A DNA stretch of 64,000 nucleotides from Stenopsyche tienmushanensis (Eukaryota; Arthropoda; Insecta; Trichoptera; Stenopsychidae), in NCBI GenBank assembly GCA_008973525.1, contig WACJ01000103.1, forward strand, positions 558,001-622,000, given 5' to 3'. Numbering within the stretch: position 1 is the stretch's first letter; each line of letters begins with the position of its first letter. Position numbers and translations under genes: made by a program. A model generated the notes under the pieces. The model worked only from the letters and a program-made list of their open reading frames with translations, was not told where the DNA came from and searched no databases. Positions 46,425 through 57,300 of this stretch are shown piece after piece.

Positions 46425-46560
46425 GTGTATTGTTTATGTTTACTTGAAGAAAAGACCGAATATTGTGTGCTATCGACAGTGTTTATTTATTTAAATACAA
46501 GCTTCATACACGCTGCGGCGGTCCTGACAGATAAGTATATGATAAGTGGCGGACATGCAA
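46425..46560 (-). repeat. Dispersed repeat family B, copy 2 (inverted)
   Basis: Reverse complement of 42283-42425: TTGTTTATGTTTACTTGAAG, GTGTGCTATCGACAGTGTTT, GCGGCGGTCCTGACAGATAA, TAAGTGGCGGACAT. Confidence 0.7.
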
Positions 46561-48276
46561 ATATAGCATTTAAGTTTATGATGATTTTGAATTAGCTCAC
46601 TACTCAAAGGGTTAAGAACGTAACCGAAATCAAAACGAAAAATAAACGGTTCGAAGCCCTGGCTGGACATATTGATATGAATTTTAATTTCAATTTCAAA
46701 ATACAGACTGTTTTTCATGTTTGGCCGCCAGCTCTTCATGTTCTTTTAAAATATTAGGTACCGCATGCGGTGTTTCTGGGCCGTCCCGGATTATTAGATG
46801 CAGGGCCGTAACTAGGGTATGATGCGCCCGTGGCAAGAATCAAAATTGCGCCCCCCCCCCCCCCCACATTTTCGGACGGATATTTTCAATACATTTTTTA
46901 AAGGTGATAAAATAATGTTTAATATTTTGACATTATTTTATTACAACATTGCTACATTAAAAAAAGTGCTAATGTTAGTTAAAAACAAAATGGCGTCGTT
47001 ATAAGATATTTCATTAGACTGTTTTTTTTTATTGATATCAAGAATTTGTCGGATTTTTTCTATTGATCTGAAAACAATTTTTTTTAATTTTTATTATGTG
47101 CAGGAGCAGAATATACCTATAAAAGTATATAATTAAAAACTAAGTAGTTTTTTTAATTAAACTTTTATATATTCTTGACAAATTTTACCCACAATTTTAC
47201 AATATTATAGTGAGAAACCACCTAAAACTTCAGCCGGGTCAGTCAAAAACAGCCGTTTTTGAAAATGCAGTTTCGAGAAAATATCATTTAACCCATCGAT
47301 GCACAGTTACCGTCAAATACCGTCATGTGTTAGCAGATAATACCTGCTTATTGCGCCAGAATAAGTTCATGCATACCGTCTTCGCCGACACTTCAAATCT
47401 TATCTCACACCGCCGAAACTCATCAAAATGAAAACAAACTTAGGTGGCTCAAAAACTCTCAAACTTCTCAAAATAAGATAAATTAATTTTGATAAATAAT
47501 TGGATTTTTGCGATATACCGACTTGAAGTACATACATATTATAAACATCAAGTACTAAAGTAGTAAAAGTTTTATCGCATTCTACATCCAATATATTTTA
47601 CTTTGGTCTGTTTTTATGCGGATCTTTTTTATGCGATTTTGATATTATGCCATTTTAAAAAATAATGGAACTTATCCCTCATTTTTCTATAAAGAACAAA
47701 GCTTTTTTATGCTAATACGCATAAAAAGGTCTAAAATTGTCGGAAAAATATATTTGGGAAGAAATGACTATCGGCGAAAACGAAGAATTAAATTTACAAA
47801 ACATTAATACTTTACAGTCCGTGCGTTTCGCGCTAAGCTTCGCTGAAAGTCCGGGCGATTTCGTAAGAAATTCATGAAACTCTACTTCTTTCGTAAAATT
47901 GATATAATTCTTAAACCAGCCAATAGATTGAAACGAAATTTTAGTGGTGCCTACAAAAGAGCTTACTGCACAGATATATTTAAACAAAACAGAGGTTTTC
48001 AATGTATGGTGCGTGTATCAGCGCGACAAAATGCAAAAAGTAACTTTTTGATTTGAATTATATAAAAAGGCATTTATCAAATGACACCCAAACACATGAA
48101 CAAAAAATAAAGGCAACATTTAGTTAGTTCATCGTTCTATTTAAACATTATATTTGAATTGTGTATTTTAACACTGAAAATTGGCAACTAAATTGAAATA
48201 AATTAAAATTGTAGCAACAGTACCAGACTTTTAGATAAAAAGATGATGAATAATATCATCAAAGCTTCAGTTTGAA

Positions 48277-48477
48277 ATGGAAAGAAGATGTGTCCCAATT
48301 ATTCCGACTGATATGCTATTTGTATTGAAGCGCGTGCAGTTTCCGGTGCGAGCATCAACAGAGTACAGGGAAACACAGGGCATGCGTGCATGCTTCTCAC
48401 ATGGACAGCTGTATGTGGGCTGCTCACGCCCAAATCATTTATTACCAGACGCTACGCACCATACAGATTTTTTTTAA
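48277..48477 (+). pseudogene. Helitron helicase C-terminal fragment
   Basis: The open frame includes IIPTDMLFVLKRVQFPVRAS and CFSHGQLYVGCSRPNHLL. IPTD..F..KR.QFPVR and CFSHGQLYV.CSR are the hallmark motifs of the last part of Pif1-like Helitron helicases. The intervening Q-G-Q motif region is damaged and nothing of Rep is present. Confidence 0.82.
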
Positions 48478-48544
48478 GCATCCAAGAGCACTTCATTAGC
48501 ACGACATGAACGCGATCTTTAGGACGAGAAAAAAGATAGGTAGC

Positions 48545-48770
48545 CTCCTATTCGACAAAAAGAAAAAAGTGAAAAACGAAAATCAGGGGGTTTACGAGAT
48601 CGAATGCGTAGCCTGCATCATGTCGTACATTGAACAAACCAATAGATAGATCGCCCACAGGGTGAGAGGATATCAGAAAGCAGTTTTGCAATTGGATTAC
48701 AAATCAGCAATAACCGAATATGTTACGAAGAACGATCATCACATCAATTTTGCGGCACATAAACTATAGC
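48545..48770 (+). pseudogene. Penelope-like GIY-YIG endonuclease fragment
   Basis: Plus strand: NQGVYEIECVACIMSYIEQT, an in-frame stop, then IAHRVRGYQKAVLQLDYKSA and ITEYVTKNDHHINFAAH. This follows the GVY.I.C..C...YIG.T .. R...H..A .. KSA..EH....H.I.F pattern of Penelope-like element endonucleases; the catalytic YIG is changed to YIE. Inactive. Confidence 0.75.
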
Positions 48771-49059
48771 AACAGTCAAAAACGTCAGCATCAAAATTAC
48801 AAGAGATCAAAAAACGAAGAAACTCTGCAATCAACAGACGATATGACGGCACTAGCATTCCTAGATTTTGGCTACCAATTTTACCGAAAATTAAAGCACC
48901 AATGACCAGCTAAAAGATCTGAAAGTGTAAACAATCTCCAATAAAGACCGCAAAGCAACGGCAATGGACGAAGGATGCTCACAAGGAGCATAGAAGTCAG
49001 GCATTTATTTTGATAATTAACGAGCACCATTCTTATCGCTGACCATTTTTTTATTCCCC

Positions 49060-49190
49060 CTTTCTACTTCTTCAAAAGTAAACTGACAGATTTGCACAGC
49101 AACTCATTCCTTTTATTTTCGCAACACAATAATAGGCAAAAATAATTAAGCAACAGCAAGCAGATGCTATGCATGTTGGACATAAGAAAT
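49060..49190 (+). repeat. Dispersed repeat family A, copy 3
   Basis: GAAGTAAACTGACAGATTTGCACAG-like start, then CAACACAATAATAGGCAAAA and AAGCAGATGCTATGCATGTT, aligning with 75-185. Nested in the hAT composite. Confidence 0.7.
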
Positions 49191-49327
49191 TGAACATTTT
49201 TTTATTGATTTTTTTTTATTAATTTGGACGTATGTATTATGTTTTAATGCACCTATATCTTGAGTCATATAAAGGCAATTCAAACAGAATACTCGCGCGC
49301 TAGTGCAACCATCACGACGAGCGCGTG

Positions 49328-49375
49328 GGAGCGGGGCGCCGCCCGGGGGCTCTGCCCCGAGAGCGCCCCCGCTCC
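49328..49375. other. Nested GC-rich hairpin
   Basis: The outer stem GGAGCGGGGCGC (49328-49339) pairs with 49363-49375 with one bulged base. The inner stem GGGGC-TCT-GCCCC is at 49346-49358. Nearly pure GC in an AT-rich region. Function unknown. Confidence 0.7.
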
Positions 49376-49587
49376 GACGCTTTACATCAAGAGAAGCCAA
49401 CTTTGGTGAATAGATGCACCATTATTTTCCAGCACGATAACGCGCGACCTCTGTTATCGAAATTGAAAAAAATTGCATTGAGAAAAAAACCGCAATAAAT
49501 TGAAAGAACATCTAATATTGACATAATTTACATTTACTTACTTATTAGTGTTTCTCGTGTATTTTTCGTTTGGACGAAAATGAGGCA

Positions 49588-49859
49588 GGGGCGCACTGGC
49601 CGAGGGGCGCACTGGCCGAGGGGCGCACTGGCCGAGGGGCGCACTGGCCGAGGGGCGCACTGGCCGAGGGGCGCACTGGCCGAGGGGCGCACTGGCCGAG
49701 GGGCGCACTGGCCGAGGGGCGCACTGGCCGAGGGGCGCACTGGCCGAGGGGCGCACTGGCCGAGGGGCGCACTGGCCGAGGGGCGCACTGGCCGAGGGGC
49801 GCACTGGCCGAGGGGCGCACTGGCCGAGGGGCGCACTGGCCGAGGGGCGCACTGGCCGA
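49588..49859 (+). repeat. Perfect 17-copy, 16-bp GC-rich minisatellite
   Basis: Unit GGGGCGCACTGGCCGA repeated 17 times from 49588 to 49859, with no substitutions apparent. Because 16 is not a multiple of three and the unit has no stop in most phases, several frames on both strands stay open for more than 100 codons; these are composition artefacts. Flanks are AT-rich. Confidence 0.97.
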
Positions 49860-50371
49860 AGGGTGTAGGTGGTGTTGGTGCTGATGAAGCAATATAAGGA
49901 GATGATACAACGAGCGCCGAAACACTTTTTTTCGGGTATCCAAAAATGACTAATCGGGTCGACACTTAAAATTCTTACGAGCTTCATCGGGAACACTGAT
50001 TATCCATAAAATTGGATCACCGCTAAAGTGGAGATAAAGCATCGCTAATCAATTATTATATCATGTTGCTTTGAATTAATGACATCGATGGTGTTATCTA
50101 TCGCGAGCCAATTATGAGTAATGAAGCAAGTATGTACATATTATCTCCAAACGAAGAATCGGGAACCCCATGAGAGATATCGAAAATGACTCATTGCGAA
50201 TCTTATGTCAATTTACGTGTTAATGCATTTAGAGTAAAATGGTCAAGTAAAATAAAAATCACGTACAACTCTCTCAATCGGGTCGGTATCTTGCGTTTTG
50301 CGCCCCAATCCCTGTTGCGCCCGTGGCAGGCGCCTGCTTTGCCACGCTCTAGTTACGACCCTGATTAGATG

Positions 50372-50835
50372 TCCCAGTTTCTTACGGGACACGGGCCTCT
50401 CTCCGCAGGTTTAGGATTTTCTTTCCTAGGAGTGCCCATGCGGAGATGCGTTCATGGACGCAGACTATGTTCTGTAGACATATCCGGGTATGGCGTCCGA
50501 TCGCGAGGCGCTATTTTGTTGTGTCAGCGGTCCAGAGTTTGGACCGGTTGGACACGGAAACCTTGTGGCTACTTCTTTTAATTTTTGGGCGTTCAGGGCT
50601 TTCTGCCACAAAATTGGGGGAAAATGCATTCCTGGGACCGTCTACGACCTCAATAGGGTCGTAGAGCGCGGAGCGGCCAATAAACTCAGCGGGCTTACAC
50701 CCTCCTGGGGTCACGAGCGGAGCTCAAATATCCTTATCCCATTATTTATATATCATATACCTAGTTCATTCCCCGCGCTCAGACCGCAAGTGGCCACAAG
50801 CAGTGGAGAAATAGCTGGTTCTCGCAGGACATGGT
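50372..50835 (+). repeat. Dispersed hairpin repeat family H, longest copy
   Basis: TATGGCGTCCGATCGCGAGG matches 5693-5712. The hairpin at 50529-50545 has stem GGTCCA / TGGACC, loop GAGTT. A second hairpin CTACGACC / GGTCGTAG lies at about 50642-50664. CACGGAAACCTTGTGGCTAC follows the core as in other copies. Some 460 bp of moderate GC without coding signal. Confidence 0.65.
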
Positions 50836-53079
50836 TTTAATTTTTTTGGTTTTTGCACCCTAGTGTGTGCTTTGGCTGGAATGGTCCCGAATAGCAGGGC
50901 CAATAAACAGCTCGGGTCCCATGTTTTTGTTATAATTTTATATAATCCAACTCTTTGCGGTCCTATGTCGAGTCTGGCTCGACATTTTGTTTATACATTT
51001 TTTTCCCAATTCAGATTTAAAATCATGTGATTTTATTTTGCGTATCGTGTTTAGGACAGTATTTGGGCAGGAATATTGGTTTTTATGATCCTTCATAGTG
51101 TTTCGTCTATCTGCTAGAGATACAAAGGAAACGGGCTGTTGCCCGGATAAAAACACAAGCAGTGCCTAACGATTATACAAAATAAAATTTAAAAAAACCT
51201 GGTCTCCATTTAGGCCAAGGCCAAACCCGGAGCAAAACCGAACCTGGTATTTGACCAACCAATGTTTGGAACGTAACCGAAACTAAAAATAACAGTTCAA
51301 AGCCCTGGAAACAACTCATTCTTTACTTCAACAATTATAAGAACATCGCTTTAAATGGCAAGAAATCTGAATATGAGTGTTTGGAAGCCAACGAAGTGGA
51401 GTCGATGGTTGATGGCTATTTGAGGAGCTCGACGGTTCCCATTATAAATAGGGTTTCGCCGTTGGGAAATAAAGATATTTTTCAGTTTGGTCGGGTACTT
51501 CTAAGACTACCCTCGTATATTTATATATTGCCAGGAGGAAGATAGGAATTGATGAGTGAAATCAGGAATTTATACAGACATACAGAATCTCACATGAAAA
51601 TACAAGATGTAGAATTTTTGTATCAAAAAGTAAATTTATTAGCCATTTTCTTCAATTATAAATTTAATAATTAAAATTAACCTAAGAATTATAAATTAAA
51701 GAAAAAAAAACTTTTCACAAATTGTGCTCTCGCAGCTCCGTCCATTATTATCACCTTCACCTAACATTTTCAACATTAGCCATATACAAATTACAAATTT
51801 ATAGTATCACATAACTGTTTTAATCTGTTTTTCTACATATACTTCCGATACAACCTATAAATCTGCCCAAACAATTAACGAAACTTCTTTTTTAAATCGT
51901 GACTCTTTCCAACACATAACGGCACGGAGATTTCGCATTTTCTTCTCAGCGCAATAAACGTATCGTTTAAATTTAAATAAAGTACAAAATATATATAAAC
52001 ATACGGGTAAAAAATAGCACTTACATAATTTACAATTATAATTCTTCAAAAATAAAATATCTGCGTTCCAACTAAACAAAAATATACACACAAACGTGAA
52101 AACTAAAAATTAAAAATGGCAAGTGATGATACTTTTGACCGCGAAAAAAGATCAAATACTCTTAAAAAAGAAAATGTGGTGCTGAAATTAAACAAATCCG
52201 GGAATGACTCGGCCGATTGATACATAGACTAGTAAATTTAAAAATAATGCAAACATTTCGTTAAATTAATGTAATTTACAGGCAATCAATTATACGATCT
52301 TAAAAGATTTTACGTAACATTAGGTTTTTAATGAACGATTTATTGGGTTATCTGACTAGGCTTTGAAAACTCCTTTCAAGATCGAGCTCGAATATTAACT
52401 TAAACATAACAAAATAACAATCAACGCCGCCGTTGATTTTATTTAGACGTCCCTCTGAAATAAAGATATTGAAATGCTTTCTTAATACTGTACTTTTGAA
52501 ATTATTTCCACTTATCGTTTGTTCACAACCAGTTTCCCCCCATAAATTACATAAATAACTAAACAAATTAAAAAAACAAACCTAAATCGATATTTTTTTG
52601 TCTGTCTAAAAACAAAGTTGTTGTACAATTGTCTTTTTTATTCGATTAAAATTAAAAACACAAATTTGTAAACTAGCTGAATAGTTATTACGAGTTAGTT
52701 CAAAATTATAAGAGAAAATTATCAATACTGCTTTGTGGGGGATAAATTTCTTATCGTTTTATATCTAAAGTAGCTGGTAAATTTGAATTAATTAAGCGTC
52801 AGACGGCCGCGAACAATGAAAGCTGCCAAAATAGATCATATCCGACATTAAGGTATAGTTTGCGTTTTAATATTTTCCAATTACTGCTACACGAGTATTC
52901 CTATAAAATTATTAATAGAGTCGACGGCTCATTTCATATAGTCCGGTCGAAAACGTCGTTTTATCATATTTGGTGTTTACAACGCGTTAGTGGATATTCG
53001 TATACTGATGAGATCAAGGTTGTGTCTGAATTTAACGCGCTCGTTTAAAAAACGACATTTTCAACGGGATCATCTAATG
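50836..53079. other. AT-rich intergenic DNA
   Basis: No exon recognised. Weak repeat-like text at 51200-51300. From 51600 on the sequence is AT-rich and could include distal 3' UTR of the DPF long isoform, whose stop is at 54382; this is only a possibility. Confidence 0.45.
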
Positions 53080-53244
53080 CAGCGGTTCCTAACCTGGGCG
53101 CATGTGGCTTGCACTCTCTTCTAAGAAGTCTCTCACTGTGTTCTAGCCTCTTTCGAGCAATCCATCTCGCGAGGAGACGGATGAAGGCACACGGACACGA
53201 TTCAGTTTCAAAGACGAAGATGTGTCAGCCAAAGTAGACCGCTG
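53080..53244. mobile_element. 165-bp hAT MITE with near-perfect 8-bp TSD
   Basis: The element runs from CAGCGGTTCCTAACCTGGGC to a right end that reads CAGCGGTCTACTTTGGCTGA in reverse complement. Flanks are ATCTAATG (53072-53079) and ATCTAATC (53245-53252), identical at 7 of 8 positions. No ORF. Confidence 0.82.
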
Positions 53245-54381
53245 ATCTAATCACGGTACAATTACGATATATTAAATGTGGACATAGCTGGACCAGCTTA
53301 GTATTTTCATATAAAACGATAAAAAAGCTACTTGACAAAATTTAAGATTCTCTCTTATTTACCAGTCTACGCGTGTATGATGGATTCGGATTAAAAAAAA
53401 TAAACTACTAAGTAGATTTAAAAATAAACGTACAACGGCACGGTTTAAATGTAAAAATAACAATCTGTCTTATGTCGTCACATATATAAATATTAATGAA
53501 TTCCTTCATTTTTGTACTCGATTGAACTCACTGGAGAAAAATTTCGATACCGGATGATAAACGGGTTTACAAGACTCGAAGAAAAACATATCACAGTGGG
53601 GATAATGCGTTAAAAAATAATAAACTAAATTAATGGTGATCATTACAAACAAGCATAATCAGAATTATCTATAACCCCGTTTTAAAGTCATGCTTTGTGT
53701 TACGAGTTCACATATATATATGTAATAGCGTCGGCCACTGATACAAATGATGTTCAACAATTACAAAAAACGCTGGAATCTCAATATTGCATATCGAGGG
53801 AATGCTTATCCAGTTTATTTTAATTAGAATGTTTCGAATTATCATCAAACGTATTCGCGCAACAAAGCAAAATGAAACAAATATGAATTAACAGTCAGTA
53901 CCGCGTGACGTACATAGGTATATACATATCGAATAGATATTTATGGTAACATTTTATGTTTTAACTATTTTTAATTTCATTCTCTGCGCATTAAACGAAT
54001 TCTATTTTTGGACATTTACAATAAAAATATGGCAGAGTTAATGCACAAGGATGCTTACCATAATCACAACGCGCTTATCAAGCAAAAAATCTCATTACGT
54101 ATTAACCATTTTTAAAAATTATTAGAGTACTGATGATGATCTATGAAAGATTATGCAGAATAAAGCTTGCGATGAAATAAAATGCAAATTAACTACATAT
54201 ACAATTATAAATACGAACTAAAAATTGTCTTCGATTAACAACGAATAATATTAAAAATGTCTTTAATAAAACAGTGTGAAATGAAACATGGCCACGTTGA
54301 ACAAAAAATAAAATCACAATTCATTCGAATTAAGTTGTATCTTCAGTTGACTTAAATATTTTTTTTTGAAATGAAAATTCT

Positions 54382-57300
54382 TCATTTGCGCGTATGGAAT
54401 TCCTCAATACAGAGCTTGCAGGACCACGATCCTTCGGGCGGTGTTGTCAACGGAGGATCTAGGCAGTACATGTGATAGCCGCGATCGCAATCGTCACAGA
54501 ACAATAATTGATCCTATAAAAATAAAATGATGCGTTAATATCACGCCGATACGAAAAATACAACGGAAAACGCGTCAAACGACTTACATCATTATCGCTA
54601 GTGCCACAGACGGAGCAGCACTTGCATTCTATGCACTGCCAACGATATTTTCGCACTGACACGATCATGTTGTCGGTGAACTGCAGGCAAGTAGGGTGAC
54701 CTAACGGAAGGGAAAAGATCACGGTTTAATGCATTTGAAAATCAATTTTTATAGATGAAAATTATGAGGACCCTCCACTTGCGCATTATAAATTACATCG
54801 ACACCTGCGACATAAAAAATATTTTCGCTATCGTAATAAATACAAATAAAAACATCATCGATGAACAAACGACTTATGAAATAGGCGTAATAATTCAACG
54901 TTACAACATGACATTGCATTATAATCATAGGCGTTCTAATATTATTCTTATATAGAGAGTAGTCAAATTCCATCGGCACCGTATCATGCTTCTTTTTTCT
55001 TTGGAAAGCGCCACACATTTACGATGCGGCAGAATTACAGCGTGGTAGAATTTGCAATCGTCGACCCAATCAAACAGCACAAACGATCGTCAAAAATGAA
55101 GCAACAACAAAGAGATCCGATACATTTACACACATGATTTTATCGAGAGACGTTTAGCGTTATGATTCGATTATTAAATCGACGACCCATTCAAAGCACA
55201 TTTAACATTACGGACGCACAAAATAGCCGGATTTATGCGTTGTCGATATTTTAATGTCGTTGATTAAACATAAATTCAAAACGAAATACATATTGTTAAT
55301 GATGCGTGATGCGTCAAATGAAAATTTATATAACTCACTATTGTTGGCAGTAAGTAAAATATTTAACATACCTTAGGTAATTCTGCAACAGCAAACACTT
55401 TGCATTTAATTCCCGGGGTAAGGCAGCACAAGGAGATAGGTTTTTAATGTGTAAAAAGGATATACGGGTATGTAACTAGATTTTTTTTTTTTGTATTTTG
55501 GAAAGCGTTAAGAACATGCAGTCACGCTCGTCATATAAGCTATTATTATTTGAAATTATTTAAAAAAAACGTATTCAATACAAGCGAACGGCTATTTGAC
55601 AAGTGCACGGCAAGGTCTAAAAGCTGACCAAAATAGCTTAGTGTACGGAAAGAATAGCACAATTTGAGTGTTGATAAAAAGGCTAAAATACTTTTTTCAA
55701 AAATGAATTCTTTTCTCGCATCACGAACAATTGATGGCGGGACACGTCCAAGAATAATTTTGACCCCCGACTATCGAAAAGCTTTCATTTTTATAAAGAA
55801 AAAAATGTATATATATATACTTTTTACGTGAATAGATATAAATAATCCAAAATAATTTTGTGTAATACTGATTGTACTGTTTTTCTGCAAAGTATTTCAA
55901 TTTATATGTATATATAAAATAAATAAATATACGTCAAATAAGACACTAGATTACATTGTTCTATGATGAAGCGGCGGCGACGGCGTAAATATCCCACATG
56001 CTATGAAACGCTCTATTGTAACAGGTGCTCGTTTAAAAAACATCATTATCATAAATTTGATAATCCGAATACACACATATTGAAGACTCGTTTTGGCCAA
56101 AACAACTTTCGATTCGATATATATATATATATATAGACTTATGCAATCCAGTGTGTTATTTTTTAAATGTACCGATTTATGTATCTTTAAAAATGAATCG
56201 AAAATGGGATATTCATGAAGGATAAAAGGATGAAGCCAGCTGCCCAGAACAGTTGGTTCACTTAGTATTTGTGCCAAACAATAGTGAATCATATTATGAA
56301 TTGAAAATTCTAGCAGTATAATCATTTACAATAATGCATAAAAGGAAAAATGTTATGGAATATAAAGAAAACACAATGAAAAAAAAAAAAAAAAAAGAAT
56401 TTAACATAACGACTTTTAACGCTTGCGACAGTTATCAGAAAATGCTTTCGAGTGGAAGTGCATTCACTATTCTTCAGCACAAAGAGAATGGAGATGGATA
56501 AAATAAAATATTGCAAAAAAAAAACTTCAGAGGCACTTCTTCTTCATTTGCATAAAACTTCGCTTTATTCATGTACCATTCATATTTTGAAACGTTTATA
56601 TAAACTTTTTAAACAAAGAGAAATATGCCTAATTTGTTAAACGAAAATAAGAAAACAAAATAATAATAATCATAAATTCACTTCAAATAAACTGTATCTA
56701 AACAACGTACATAATATGATATATTATGCGCTAAAATATGAAAATATGCATATTCATCGTATTAAGAACTCTATATATTTGGATTGCACTTCCATTGTCA
56801 ACATTTAATGATAATTAAAACAAGTGTTGTTGGCGGCGATTCGACAAAAACCTCGGCCAAATACTCAAAATAAAAATTAAAAAAAACAACAGGATGAATG
56901 GTAGTCATAGCTTAACTATTACATTCGTTTCTTTAAAAAACACATCACTCAAGTTCATGAATACATAATTCATTTATGCTACATATTATTACATCGAGAC
57001 ACACTTTTTAAACACTGCTTACAAAATGTCGAGATCATTGCTGCAAAAAATTAACAACATTTGCTAAATGGCACAACAAAAACTTGGGTCATTCGATGGA
57101 GGTCTCGTGGTGCGTATATTATACACATACTTATAAAACATGAACAATAGAGATATATATCGAACTCTGGATGGATAAGTTTGTAATGCCGCATATTTAA
57201 TACACAATCGCTTTAAACCTATCGTATTCAGCCGGGAAGTACTGAGCTTTTGAATCGATGCATTTATTATATTTAAACGGCTGAATCATTCCGAGCGAAT

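Larger units (their letters stand above)
46801..50363. mobile_element. 3.56-kb hAT-ended composite element, 8-bp TSD ATTAGATG
   Basis: The left terminus CAGGGCCGTAACTAGGG and the right terminus (reverse complement) CAGGGTCGTAACTAGAG are 15/17 identical. Perfect 8-bp duplications ATTAGATG sit immediately outside at 46793-46800 and 50364-50371, the hAT target length. A subterminal GCGCCCGTGGCA block appears near both ends in the same orientation. I find no hAT transposase inside. The interior is a nest: Helitron helicase piece, Penelope-like GIY-YIG piece, family A repeat, a GC-rich hairpin and a 16-bp minisatellite. It is probably a non-autonomous carrier or an old element that collected insertions. 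Confidence 0.85.

Noticed and set aside
49534..49996. Long open frames on both strands over the 16-bp array
   Set aside because: Artefact of a stop-free tandem unit whose length is not a multiple of three; no start context or conserved flank.
50372..50835. Possible rRNA fragment, suggested by the moderate GC and a phrase like ACTCAGCGGGCTTACACC
   Set aside because: No extended match to conserved 18S or 28S core sequence that I recognise; it is better explained as the longest family H copy.
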